DNA from: G020353235 sp035528295
GTDB lineage: Bacteria > Chloroflexota > Dehalococcoidia > Dehalococcoidales > JAUYDJ01
Length of the DNA stretch: 20,719 nt
Assembly: GCA_035528295.1 (NCBI GenBank)
Contig: DATKYY010000007.1
Coordinates: 1 to 20,719, forward strand
Direction of reading: 5' to 3'
Numbering within the stretch: the stretch's first letter is position 1; every line of letters starts with the position of its first letter. Shown in pieces: positions 7,052-14,629 of this stretch. The notes beneath the pieces are model-generated. The model was not told the DNA's origin. It was given only the letters and a program-made list of their open reading frames with translations, and did not search any database. The position numbers were made by a program, and so were the translations under genes.

Positions 7052-8266
7052 TTATTGAAACAGGTTCTTAATTCGGAAAACTAAATGCCGCAGGGCATTG
7101 CTAAACCTGGGGAGTCGCCAGGTCGGCGTGCTTTGGTGGCTGGTTCCCCAGAGCAGGAGGCCAACACTGGTAGCGTAGGCCGGGTCGCGAATAGCATCGG
7201 TAATGCCGGCGATATTGGTTGGCGTGCCTACCCTTACCGGGAGTTGCAGTATATCGCGCCCTAGGGCATCGATGCCGGAGAGATTAGCGCTTCCGCCAGT
7301 GAGTACCAAGCCAGCTGGGACCAGGGCTTCATAATCAGAGCGGGGTAGCTCAAGGACAATAAGTCTCAGGATTTCCTCCACTCTGGCCCGGATAATGTCA
7401 CACAGGTCCTGATAGGAGATACCATGCCCGTCTTCAGATAGTGCCGTGGCCACTTCTGACTGGCTTTCGTAGACCGGCATAACGCTGCCATACCGCTTCT
7501 TCATCTCCTCTGCCACATCAAAGGGCAGTCCCAGTCCGATGGCTACATCTCGGGTAAGCTGGTAGCCAGCGACGGGCAGGATAGCGGTATGCCAGATGCT
7601 ACCGTCTTTGAAAACGGCGATATCGGTGGTGCCGCCGCCGATGTCAGCCAGTACGATGCCGACATTCTTCTCGTCCGCGGTTAGTACCGCCTCGCTGCTG
7701 GCCAGGGGCTCAAGGACGAGGTCATCAATTTCGATGCCAACGCCCCGGATGCACTTGACCAGATTTTGCACGGAGGTTACCGCGGCGGTAATGACATGGG
7801 TCTCGACATCCAGTCTGAAGCCGTGCATACCTACCGGATTCTTGACTCCGGGTTGACCGTCCACCGAGTAGCTTCGGGGGATAACATGGAGTAGCTTTCG
7901 GTCATTGGCAATCTTGAGGCTTTGGGCACTGGTGAGCACTCGCCTCAGGTCGGGTGGACGCACCAACCGGTCATTGTGGGTGATGGCCACCACCCCCCGA
8001 TTATTTAGTGAGGTGACGTGTCTCCCGGTGACACCAACATAGGCTGATTCTACCCGGTAGCCGCTGGCGTATTCGGCTTTTTTCACTGACTCGCGGATTG
8101 ACTCTTTGGCTTCGGTGATGTTGACCACCAGGCCTTTATGCAAGCCTTTGGATGGGGTTATCCCCACACCGGCCACCCGAATCGGGCCCTCGTCATTTAC
8201 TTCAGCGATGGTGGTGCATACTTTAGTGGTGCCAACATCAATGGCGGTGATTATTCGCTTTTTCAT
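7052..8266 (-). CDS. ftsA: Cell division protein FtsA
   Basis: Actin-like ATPase that tethers FtsZ filaments to the membrane. The protein is 404 residues, the usual size. It shows phosphate-1 DVGTTK (10-15), the FtsA-specific 1C domain (roughly 85-165), phosphate-2 DIGGGTTD (208-215) and the adenosine motif GGSANLSGI (324-332). The C-terminus (about 385-404) is an amphipathic basic and hydrophobic helix ending KNLFQ, the membrane anchor, joined by an unusually short linker. ATG at 8266 follows GGAGG by about 7 bases. ftsZ begins 38 bases downstream. Upstream, 117 bases separate it from rsmH, with no gene there; most bacteria would have ftsL, ftsI, mur genes, mraY, ftsW and ftsQ in this gap. 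Confidence 0.97.
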   Translation of the reverse strand: MKKRIITAIDVGTTKVCTTIAEVNDEGPIRVAGVGITPSKGLHKGLVVNITEAKESIRESVKKAEYASGYRVESAYVGVTGRHVTSLNNRGVVAITHNDRLVRPPDLRRVLTSAQSLKIANDRKLLHVIPRSYSVDGQPGVKNPVGMHGFRLDVETHVITAAVTSVQNLVKCIRGVGIEIDDLVLEPLASSEAVLTADEKNVGIVLADIGGGTTDIAVFKDGSIWHTAILPVAGYQLTRDVAIGLGLPFDVAEEMKKRYGSVMPVYESQSEVATALSEDGHGISYQDLCDIIRARVEEILRLIVLELPRSDYEALVPAGLVLTGGSANLSGIDALGRDILQLPVRVGTPTNIAGITDAIRDPAYATSVGLLLWGTSHQSTPTWRLPRFSNALRHLVFRIKNLFQ

Positions 8267-8383
8267 TTGCCCCTCCTTTCTACATTCTGTATCTCTAATT
8301 TTTTACGTTTCACATCGGTGACCCCCCTCTTTGGTAAGCTATTTAGCCGGTGGATAAGAGCGCCTTAATCTTGCCCACCAAAT

Positions 8384-9481
8384 TTATATTCTGAGTACTT
8401 CTCCTTCTTTTACTCTTTCAAAGCACTGACTGAGACTGGGTATAGCAAAGGTCATGCGGAGCTTGTTGAGCTGAACTGGCTTCTTCCAGTTGCCATTTTG
8501 CCTCTCAAGCAGGGAGAACAGGTTTTCCGTGGCTTCAGCACGTTCCTCCTGATTGATAATCCGCTCCGCGGCTCTCAGTTTGGCACTGTGGCTGCGCGGG
8601 TTAAGCTGAACCTCAGCGGTGCTGGGGGTAATAACCTTCCTATTGACCAACCTCAGGCTGGGAGTATGGCCGCAAACACAGGCTGGTGTTCGCGGCGGGC
8701 AAATGCAGCCCTTGGCCTCTTGGTGCATAAACCTTTTGACGATGCGGTCTTCCAGGGAATGGTAGCTGATAACCACCAGCCTGCCTTCGAAACCAAGCAG
8801 CTTGACTGCCTGTTTCAGGGTGGCTTCCAGGTTTTCCAGTTCGTGGTTGACCGCAATTCGTAGTGCCTGGAAGGTCTTGGTGGCGGGGTGGATTCGCCCT
8901 CCGCGGCGTCCAATAGCCCGTTCGATTATCCTGCTCAGGTGAAGGGTGGTCTTTATCGGGCGTTCCTGGACAATACGGTGGGCGATGCGACGGCTGTAAC
9001 TTTCCTCACCGAAGGTCCGGATAAGGTGAGCCAGCTCTCTCTCGGAGTAGTCGTTAATGATCTGTGCGGCGGTAACCTCCTGGCGTGGGCTAAGGCGCAT
9101 ATCGAGGGGAGCATCGTGCTGGAAACTGAAACCGCGATTGTTGCCGTTGAGCTGCAGGGAGGAGAGTCCTAGGTCGAGGAGGATGCCATGTACCGGGAAG
9201 AAGTCATACTTGAGGCAGATGGTTTGTAAATCAACGAAGTTTTCATTAACCAGGAGGATTGAACCGCTGTAGGCTTCTAGCCTTGCCCTGGCGACTTTTA
9301 TTGCCTCGGCATCAGCATCGATACCGAGTAGCTGTCCGCCAGGTGAGCTGTGCTCGAGTATAGCCGCAGCATGCCCCCCGCCCCCAAGAGTGCCATCAAT
9401 ATAGCGCCCTCCAGGCTGGACGGCTAATGCCTTGATTATCTCTTCCAGTAGAACCGGGATGTGGGTGGGTGTGCTTTTCAT
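8384..9481 (-). CDS. rsmH: 16S rRNA m4C1402 methyltransferase RsmH (MraW), C-terminally extended
   Basis: SAM-dependent enzyme that methylates N4 of C1402 in the 16S rRNA decoding centre. The first 309 residues are a complete RsmH: HIPVLLEE (7-14), DGTLGGGGH (29-37, SAM loop), GIDAD (53-57), LLDLGLSS (101-108), RGFSF (116-120), PLDMRL (125-130), VISYHSLEDRIVK (237-249) and NPRSHSAKLRAAER (294-307). C259, C261, C268 and C270 form a CxC-x6-CxC pair that could bind metal. Family members usually stop near 310; here about 56 extra residues follow, of unknown role. ATG at 9481 abuts the mraZ stop (TAAATG) with GAGGAG inside the end of mraZ, so translation is coupled. Confidence 0.96.
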   Translation of the reverse strand: MKSTPTHIPVLLEEIIKALAVQPGGRYIDGTLGGGGHAAAILEHSSPGGQLLGIDADAEAIKVARARLEAYSGSILLVNENFVDLQTICLKYDFFPVHGILLDLGLSSLQLNGNNRGFSFQHDAPLDMRLSPRQEVTAAQIINDYSERELAHLIRTFGEESYSRRIAHRIVQERPIKTTLHLSRIIERAIGRRGGRIHPATKTFQALRIAVNHELENLEATLKQAVKLLGFEGRLVVISYHSLEDRIVKRFMHQEAKGCICPPRTPACVCGHTPSLRLVNRKVITPSTAEVQLNPRSHSAKLRAAERIINQEERAEATENLFSLLERQNGNWKKPVQLNKLRMTFAIPSLSQCFERVKEGEVLRI

Positions 9482-9907
9482 TTAGAGCTCCTCTAGGCTT
9501 TCCGTAATCTGCCAGGCTTGCTCTCGACTCGTTGTCTTCTCTTCGGCCCACCTCTGCTTGTTCCACAGTTCAAAATACTTGTTGACTCCGGCTACAACTG
9601 CTTCATCCTTTATCTCAGCATATTCTCTTAGTTGAGGAGGCAGGGCTAGCCGGCCCTGTCCGTCAATATTGAGACTGAAGGCGGCGGCGAAGATAGCCCG
9701 GTTTAGTCTCCTCAATTTACTGCGGGTAATGGGACCGGTGGTCAGGCTGTCGGCCAGTTTTGTCCATTCCGCCAAGGGGTAGGCATTGATGCAGTTCTCG
9801 ATACCGGTAGTCAGGACAACCCCGTCAAGCAGCTCGTTTCTGAACTTGGGCGGGATGGGCACCCGGCCCTTTTCATCAACCTTATAGTCAAATTCGCCAA
9901 AAAACAT
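9482..9907 (-). CDS. mraZ: Transcriptional regulator MraZ
   Basis: AbrB-type DNA-binding protein that forms ring oligomers and represses its own division-cluster operon. 141 residues, two copies of the fold. The signature repeats are DEKGRVPIPPKFR (11-23) and DGQGRLALPPQLR (82-94), matching the family pattern D-x-K/Q-G-R-x-x-x-P-x-x-x-R. The ATG at 9907 is preferred because MraZ proteins start MFFGE; an in-frame GTG 30 bases upstream lies in the operator repeats and is unlikely. The upstream GGGG, which could serve as a weak ribosome binding site, is also the fifth, imperfect unit of the GTGG array. First gene of the cluster; rsmH starts directly after the stop. Confidence 0.96.
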   Translation of the reverse strand: MFFGEFDYKVDEKGRVPIPPKFRNELLDGVVLTTGIENCINAYPLAEWTKLADSLTTGPITRSKLRRLNRAIFAAAFSLNIDGQGRLALPPQLREYAEIKDEAVVAGVNKYFELWNKQRWAEEKTTSREQAWQITESLEEL

Positions 9908-9913
9908 ATGGCA

Positions 9914-9957
9914 CCCCTGTATTCCACAGGCCTCCACAATTTACCACTTTCTACCAC
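9914..9957 (-). promoter_or_regulatory. MraZ operator: GTGG boxes with exact 10-bp spacing
   Basis: On the minus strand GTGG appears at 9954-9957, 9944-9947, 9934-9937 and 9924-9927, each exactly 10 bases from the next; a fifth, imperfect unit (GGGG) is at 9914-9917. Known MraZ operators are TGGG/GTGG-type direct repeats with a 10-bp period, contacted by successive subunits of the ring. The array covers the region from the predicted -10 box to the likely ribosome binding site of mraZ, so binding would block transcription start. Spacing and boxes are seen directly; function is by family analogy. Confidence 0.88.
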
Positions 9958-9976
9958 AAGTATTTACGTTTGTCAA
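9948..9976 (-). promoter_or_regulatory. Predicted promoter of the mraZ-rsmH-ftsA-ftsZ operon
   Basis: Minus-strand TTGACA (9971-9976, perfect -35) and TAGAAA (9948-9953, weaker -10) are 17 bases apart. The -10 box lies between the first two GTGG boxes. The predicted start is near 9941, giving an mRNA leader of about 34 bases. Confidence 0.7.
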
Positions 9977-10011
9977 GTCCTTTATGTAAAATTTCTTTAA
10001 TTAGCCTCATT

Positions 10012-10041
10012 TTGCTTAGTCCACGGGGAGTGTGGTAAAAT
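10012..10041 (+). promoter_or_regulatory. Predicted promoter of the mogA/moaB-trmD-rplS-priA operon
   Basis: TTGCTT (10012-10017) and TAAAAT (10036-10041) are separated by 18 bases, and TGTGG precedes the -10 box (10031-10035). The predicted start near 10048 leaves a leader of about 20 bases, with GAGGAG ahead of the ATG at 10068. It is divergent from the mraZ promoter in the same 160-bp gap. Confidence 0.6.
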
Positions 10042-10067
10042 ACCAAGTTACCGAGGAGAAGCGCTTT

Positions 10068-10568
10068 ATGATCAATCTGGGCATACTTACCATTAGCGAT
10101 AAGGGGTGGCGCGGTGAGCGCGATGACAAGAGCGGTCAGGCAATCAAAGAAAGCCTGTCCCGCTTGAACTCCAGCCTGCTTAAGTATGAGGTCATCCCGG
10201 ATGAAGCCGGCGCCATTGCCGCCAAGCTTGCCGAGTGGGCCGATGAAGGTAGCCTGGATATTATTCTGACTACCGGTGGCACCGGCCTAAGCGAGCGTGA
10301 TGTGACCCCGGAAGCCACCCTTTCCATACTGGACAAGATAGTGCCCGGTCTGGCTGAGGCGATGCGGGCTAAAACCGCCGAGGTGACCCCTTTCGCCGTA
10401 CTGAGCCGGGCGGTGGCTGGGCTCAGGAAGAAATGTCTTATTATCAATCTCCCCGGCAGCACCAGGGCAGTTACGGAGTGCCTCGAGGTGATATTACCGG
10501 TCATCCCGCATGCCCTGGAGATTATCAAGGGAGAAGTGACCGAGCATATCACCCCCGGGAAGGGATAG
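10068..10568 (+). CDS. MogA/MoaB-family molybdopterin adenylyltransferase-like protein
   Basis: Cytoplasmic protein of the molybdenum cofactor pathway; family members bind molybdopterin and adenylate it before metal insertion. 166 residues, a single MoCF-binding domain as in MogA and MoaB. Motifs: LGILTISDKG (4-13), DDKSG (19-23), TTGGTGLSERDVTPEAT (68-84, the molybdopterin-binding signature) and SRAVAGLR...LIINLPGST (113-132). The ATG at 10068 fits family N-termini and has GAGGAG upstream; an in-frame GTG 36 bases earlier overlaps the promoter. First gene of its operon, three bases before trmD, an unusual partner since the other genes serve translation and replication. MogA and MoaB cannot be told apart here, so no symbol is given. 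Confidence 0.88.
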   Translation: MINLGILTISDKGWRGERDDKSGQAIKESLSRLNSSLLKYEVIPDEAGAIAAKLAEWADEGSLDIILTTGGTGLSERDVTPEATLSILDKIVPGLAEAMRAKTAEVTPFAVLSRAVAGLRKKCLIINLPGSTRAVTECLEVILPVIPHALEIIKGEVTEHITPGKG

Positions 10569-10571
10569 CCG

Positions 10572-11267
10572 TTGCGTATTGATATTTTGACTCTATTTCC
10601 CGAGATGTTTCCCGGTCCGTTTGGTGCCAGCATCATTAAACGGGCGGTTGACGGTGGGCTGGTTAGCCTTAATATTTACAATATTCGGGACTATACTCAT
10701 GATAAGCATCACACCGTTGATGACTATGCCTACGGTGGTGGGGCGGGCATGATACTGAAGCCCGAGCCTATTTTTGAGGCGGTAGAGTCAGTCAAAGAAG
10801 AAGATACCTGTCCGGTTATCCTGCTGACCCCGCAGGGGCGTCCTTTTTCCCAGCCGGTGGCTCAGGAGCTATCCGGACACAGCCGTCTCATACTTATCTG
10901 TGGCCGCTATGAGGGTGTTGATGAGCGGGTTCGTGAGCACCTGGTTAGCGATGAGATTAGTATTGGCGACTATGTCCTCAGCGGTGGCGAACTGGCGGCG
11001 ATGGTGGTGGTCGAGGCGGTAGTCAGGCTACTGCCGGGTGTTCTCGGCTCGGAAGAGTCGCTGGCCGAGGACTCTCATACCGGGGGGCTTCTGGAGTACC
11101 CTCAGTACACCCGGCCTCCCGCGTTTCGCGGCTGGTCGGTGCCTGAGGTTTTACTTTCCGGTAACCACGCTCAAATCGCCAGGTGGCGTCGGGAGCAGGC
11201 GATACAGCGCACTAAAGAACGCCGCCCCGAGCTACTGGACAGGGTCAGTCTGGGTAAAGACAGTTAG
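10572..11267 (+). CDS. trmD: tRNA (guanine-37-N1) methyltransferase
   Basis: SPOUT-family enzyme that methylates G37 next to the anticodon and prevents +1 frameshifts. 231 residues, usual size. MRIDILTLFPEMF at the N-terminus is the standard start of the family, which fixes the TTG at 10572 as start codon. AAGGGA lies about 7 bases upstream. Further motifs are DYAYGGGAGM (51-60), CGRYEGVDERV (110-120), SIGDYVLSGGE (130-140, the SAM-binding knot) and GLLEYPQYTRP (172-182). In most bacteria rpsP and rimM precede trmD. Here the upstream neighbour is the MogA/MoaB gene, only three bases away, while rplS still follows after 49 bases. Confidence 0.97.
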   Translation: MRIDILTLFPEMFPGPFGASIIKRAVDGGLVSLNIYNIRDYTHDKHHTVDDYAYGGGAGMILKPEPIFEAVESVKEEDTCPVILLTPQGRPFSQPVAQELSGHSRLILICGRYEGVDERVREHLVSDEISIGDYVLSGGELAAMVVVEAVVRLLPGVLGSEESLAEDSHTGGLLEYPQYTRPPAFRGWSVPEVLLSGNHAQIARWRREQAIQRTKERRPELLDRVSLGKDS

Positions 11268-11316
11268 TCGACTTATAGATCGTCTTTCTGATAAAAGTTT
11301 AGGGAGTATTTTAGTT

Positions 11317-11736
11317 ATGGATATTGCCTCAGTAGTTGATGTCAAACCAAATCCTAATATTGAAGCCTTCGCCCCCGGCGATACGGTAAAGGTCAGCAAT
11401 AAGGTGGTGGAAGGCGACCGGGAGCGCACCCAGGTATTCCAGGGAGTGGTCATCAGGATCCGCCGTGGTGGCGCCGGGGCTAGCTTTACGGTTAGGCGTG
11501 TTGCCTACGGGGTAGGCGTGGAGCGCACCTTTCTCCTGAGCTCCCCACTGGTGGAAAAAGTGGAAATAGTGCGGCACGGGAAAGTGCGTCGGGCTAAGCT
11601 TTATTACCTGCGCGGACTCAGTGCCAAGGCCTCCCGCATCAAAGAAAAACGGGTTGGTCGCGAAAAAGAAGCCGGGGAAGCTGAACCCGAGGAAACGAAA
11701 GCCGAGGAAACGGAACCGGAACCAGAGCAAGCTTAA
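11317..11736 (+). CDS. rplS: 50S ribosomal protein L19 with acidic C-terminal tail
   Basis: Large-subunit ribosomal protein at the subunit interface. Residues 1-115 are a complete L19: FAPGDTVKVSNKVVEG (18-33), RTQVFQGVVIRIRRGG (37-52), SFTVRRVAYGVGVERTF (56-72) and a basic end around KLYYLRGLSAKASRIKEKR (94-112). Bacterial L19 normally ends near here. This one adds about 24 residues (116-139) with 11 glutamates, encoded in part by an imperfect 15-base tandem repeat (11-base copies at 11687-11697 and 11702-11712). The ATG at 11317 is chosen because L19 proteins begin a few residues before this core; the open frame continues upstream only as overlap with trmD. GGGAG lies about 10 bases before the start. 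Confidence 0.95.
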   Translation: MDIASVVDVKPNPNIEAFAPGDTVKVSNKVVEGDRERTQVFQGVVIRIRRGGAGASFTVRRVAYGVGVERTFLLSSPLVEKVEIVRHGKVRRAKLYYLRGLSAKASRIKEKRVGREKEAGEAEPEETKAEETEPEPEQA

Positions 11737-11759
11737 GCGGTCTGGTTGGAGTATAACCA

Positions 11760-14201
11760 GTGGGGTATGCTGAGGTTAGTGTTAATTCACCGATTGCCCA
11801 GCGCCGGACCTTCAGCTATGCCACACCCCCGGATTTAGAGGTCGCCGTCGGGCAGGCAGTGTGGGTTCCCTTCGGCGAGAAGCTCCTCCAGGGCATCATT
11901 ACCGAGCTGACCAGTTACCCGGCGGTTGAAGAGACCAAAGAGATTGCCGGGGTTATTGAGCCCCAGCCCATTCTTTCCCCGCATCAGTTATCTTTGGCCC
12001 GCTGGCTGAGCGACTACTATCTATCGCCCCTTTTTGACGCCCTGGCTCTAATGCTACCCCCCGGTTTTGAGCGTAAGGTGCTCACTTTCGTCACCCCGCC
12101 CCCAAAGCGGCGCGATTATGACCCCACCTCCCTTAACCAGGAGCAGAAATATGTCCTCGACCTGGTTCAAGAACGAAACCGGGTTTCCCTGAAGGAACTG
12201 GAGAAGGCACTGGGCAAGAAAAAGGCGCCGGGCCTTGTCTCCCAGCTGGTGGGGCGGGGGCTGCTGGTCAGAAGCTATGAGATGGAGCCGCTCCGGGTAA
12301 AGCCCAAAGAGGAGCTTTATCTCAGTCTGGCGGTGGCCGTTGACCAGGCCAGGCAGGAAGCAGTCAAGCTGCGCCAGAAGAGAGCCCGGAAGCAGGCCGC
12401 CCTGCTCGATTTTCTGGCTCACCAGCCGCAGCCGGTGCCCTGGCGAGAGGCGAGGCAGGCGGTCAAGACGGATAAAGCGGTGGCTCAGGCTCTGGTCAGC
12501 CAGGGGTTGGCTCACTTTCAATCGGTTGAAGTAAAGCGTGAGCCGGTTTTTTATGAGGGGATTACACCCTCAGTGCCGCTTACTCTTAGCGCAGCCCAAA
12601 AATCAGCCCTGGCGCGCATCAAGTCCAGTTTGCTTGATACCGAGGCGGCGGCTTCACCGTCCGTCTTTCTGCTCCACGGGGTTACCGCCAGCGGCAAGAC
12701 CGAGGTCTATCTCCAGGCGCTGGCGGAAACGGTGAGGCGGGGTAAGCGGGGCATCGTTTTAGTCCCCGAAATTTCGCTGACCCCCCAGACGATAGAGATA
12801 TTTGCCGCCCGCTTCCCCCATAAAGTAGCCGTGCTCCACAGTAAGCTATCTCTGGGAGAGCAGTTCGATACATGGCAGCGAATCCGCAAGGGAGAGTTTG
12901 ACGTCGTTATCGGTCCGCGGAGTGCCCTCTTTGCCCCTCAGCCTGAGCTGGGCCTCATTGTCCTTGATGAAGAGCATGAGTGGACCTACAAGCAGCACGA
13001 TAAGTCGCCCCGCTACCATGCCCGTCAGGCAGCCCTCAAGCTGGCGGAGCTCACCGGCGCGGTGGTTATTCTGGGCAGTGCCACCCCCGATGTGGAGACC
13101 TTTTACCGTGCCGAGCGGGGGGAATACCAGCTGCTCCGGCTTCCGGAACGGGTTGTCCCGACCGAGGGCTCACCACTGCCTGAGGTTGAAATCGTTGACT
13201 TAAGGGAGGAGCTCAAAGCGGGCAATAGAAGCCTGTTCAGCCGCTCTCTGGCTGAGGCGATGACCAGAGCCGTAATCAGTCGGCAGCAGGTGATCCTGTT
13301 TCTCAATCGGCGGGGGGCGGCTACCTTTATTCAGTGCCGCAACTGCGGCTTTGTTTATCGCTGTCGGCGCTGCGAGGTTACCCTCACCTATCACCTTACC
13401 GAAAACAGTCTGGTCTGCCACCACTGCAACTACCGGACGGCAGTGCCCCAGGCCTGTCCGAGGTGCTCGGGCCGGCGCATCAAGTTTCTGGGCGTGGGCA
13501 CCCAGAAGCTGGAGCAGGAGACCGGCTATGTCCTGCCCCAGGCCAGGCGGCTGCGCTGGGACAGCGATGTCACCAAGGGGAAGTATTCCCATCAGGAAAT
13601 CCTGAACCGGTTCCGGGACCATCAGGCTGATATTCTGATTGGCACCCAGATGATTGCCAAGGGGCTGGACCTGCCACTGGTTACCCTGGTCGGGGTGATT
13701 AGCGCCGATACCGGCCTGAATCTGCCCGATTTTCGGGCCGGGGAGAGGACCTTTCAGCTCTTGAGTCAGGTGGCGGGCAGAGCCGGGCGGGGCAGTCAGT
13801 GGGGGCAGGTTATTATCCAGACCTATGCCCCGGAGCACTACGCCATTCAGGCCGCCGCCAAACATGACTACGCCCGTTTCTATAAACAGGAGCTCGCCCA
13901 CCGGCGCCAGCTCCATAACCCTCCCTTCACCCAGCTGGCGCGTCTGGTTTACAGCCATACCAATAGTTCCCTCGGCCAGCGGGAGGCGGAGAGGATGAAG
14001 AAGCTGATTATTACCGAAAGGGATGCCCGCGGCATAGCTGACCTGAGTCTCATCGGGCCGGCACCGGCTTTTATTCACCGCCGGCGGGGCAGATTTCGCT
14101 GGCAAATTATGCTTCGTGGTGCCGAGCTGTCTTCTTTTCTGGCGGAGATACCCTTTCCCCAGGGGTGGGCGGTGGACATTGACCCGATAAGTCTGGATTA
14201 A
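11760..14201 (+). CDS. priA: Primosomal replication-restart helicase PriA
   Basis: Superfamily 2 DNA helicase that recognises stalled forks and D-loops and reloads the replicative helicase. 813 residues, within the family range. The N-terminal 3'-DNA-binding domain (about 1-105) is followed by a winged-helix region, then Walker A GVTASGKTE (307-315; the commoner form is GVTGSGKTE), IVLVPEISLTPQ, the DEEH box (403-406), ILGSATPDVET, and a zinc-binding insert with eight cysteines (C526, 529, 535, 538, 553, 556, 566, 569). After this come FLGVGTQKLEQE and ILIGTQMIAKGLDLPLVTLV, SQVAGRAGRG (motif VI), and the C-terminal domain. The start is GTG with GGAG about 9 bases upstream; it lies 23 bases after rplS. 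It ends in a hairpin shared with the convergent HTH gene. Confidence 0.97.
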   Translation: MGYAEVSVNSPIAQRRTFSYATPPDLEVAVGQAVWVPFGEKLLQGIITELTSYPAVEETKEIAGVIEPQPILSPHQLSLARWLSDYYLSPLFDALALMLPPGFERKVLTFVTPPPKRRDYDPTSLNQEQKYVLDLVQERNRVSLKELEKALGKKKAPGLVSQLVGRGLLVRSYEMEPLRVKPKEELYLSLAVAVDQARQEAVKLRQKRARKQAALLDFLAHQPQPVPWREARQAVKTDKAVAQALVSQGLAHFQSVEVKREPVFYEGITPSVPLTLSAAQKSALARIKSSLLDTEAAASPSVFLLHGVTASGKTEVYLQALAETVRRGKRGIVLVPEISLTPQTIEIFAARFPHKVAVLHSKLSLGEQFDTWQRIRKGEFDVVIGPRSALFAPQPELGLIVLDEEHEWTYKQHDKSPRYHARQAALKLAELTGAVVILGSATPDVETFYRAERGEYQLLRLPERVVPTEGSPLPEVEIVDLREELKAGNRSLFSRSLAEAMTRAVISRQQVILFLNRRGAATFIQCRNCGFVYRCRRCEVTLTYHLTENSLVCHHCNYRTAVPQACPRCSGRRIKFLGVGTQKLEQETGYVLPQARRLRWDSDVTKGKYSHQEILNRFRDHQADILIGTQMIAKGLDLPLVTLVGVISADTGLNLPDFRAGERTFQLLSQVAGRAGRGSQWGQVIIQTYAPEHYAIQAAAKHDYARFYKQELAHRRQLHNPPFTQLARLVYSHTNSSLGQREAERMKKLIITERDARGIADLSLIGPAPAFIHRRRGRFRWQIMLRGAELSSFLAEIPFPQGWAVDIDPISLD

Positions 14202-14225
14202 GATTCAGACTAACCGTCTGAATCT
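14201..14225. terminator. Symmetric hairpin between convergent priA and HTH gene
   Basis: AGATTCAGAC (14201-14210) and GTCTGAATCT (14216-14225) form a perfect 10-bp stem with a 5-base loop. It covers the last base of the priA stop and the final codons and stop of the opposite-strand HTH gene. It could serve as a bidirectional terminator, but neither side has a proper T-run, so termination is uncertain. Confidence 0.55.
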
Positions 14226-14617
14226 TCCATCAGGTGCTCTAACAGCTGGCTTGTCTTTTCGGCATCCTCTCGTAGTTGTTGGGCGGCCTCGCTGAGGTTG
14301 GCCAGGGCAGTGGTGTGGCTCTTGAGGTGCCGGGCATACTCGTCAATGGCTGAGGTGAAGCTCGCCAGGGCTTGCTCGCTGGTTTTGGTCTCGGCTTCCC
14401 TGTCTTGCGGTGGCTCGGGGGCAAAGTAGAAGAGGTCATCAAATTTGTGTTCCGGGAAGGCTTTAATGGCGCCGACAATGAATTTTTGGTTGATGCTACG
14501 CTTGCCCTCGCGCACCCGGTAGACCTGACTTACCGATATTCCCATCGCCTCGGCTAACTCAGACAGGTTAGCGTAGCGGCACTGGCACAAAGCAAAGACT
14601 CTTGTCCTGACCAGCAT
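14210..14617 (-). CDS. XRE-type helix-turn-helix regulator with helical C-terminal region
   Basis: 135 residues; a predicted DNA-binding protein of unknown target. Residues 18-40 (LSELAEAMGISVSQVYRVREGKR) fit the Cro/C1-type helix-turn-helix, with a following helix to about 65. Residues 75-130 are charged, alanine- and leucine-rich and probably helical, a likely dimerisation or partner region. The ATG at 14617 has AGGA about 8 bases upstream and is served by a perfect consensus promoter. It is divergent from a second XRE gene across 131 bases and convergent with priA, nine bases apart. No phage or toxin gene is nearby, so a chromosomal regulator is more likely than a prophage remnant. No specific family recognised. 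Confidence 0.8.
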   Translation of the reverse strand: MLVRTRVFALCQCRYANLSELAEAMGISVSQVYRVREGKRSINQKFIVGAIKAFPEHKFDDLFYFAPEPPQDREAETKTSEQALASFTSAIDEYARHLKSHTTALANLSEAAQQLREDAEKTSQLLEHLMEDSDG

Positions 14618-14629
14618 AGCTTAGTCCTA

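Noticed and set aside
8267..8383. Possible tiny gene (ftsL-like) between rsmH and ftsA
   Set aside because: The only start in a suitable place gives an 11-codon frame beginning with GTG and no hydrophobic helix.
9908..9937. GTG start for mraZ, giving 10 extra residues
   Set aside because: MraZ proteins start MFFGE, and the GTG is itself one of the operator boxes.
10136..10636. 166-residue minus-strand frame opposite the MogA/MoaB gene
   Set aside because: The plus-strand gene has clear family motifs and a promoter; the opposite frame resembles no protein and is serine-rich shadow sequence.
11038..11316. Upstream extension of the rplS frame over trmD
   Set aside because: It overlaps trmD entirely and shows no L19 sequence; L19 begins at the ATG at 11317.
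13200..14105. 301-residue open frame on the minus strand inside priA
   Set aside because: It lies opposite the helicase core of priA and reads as low-complexity proline- and glycine-rich sequence with no domain; a codon-bias shadow.
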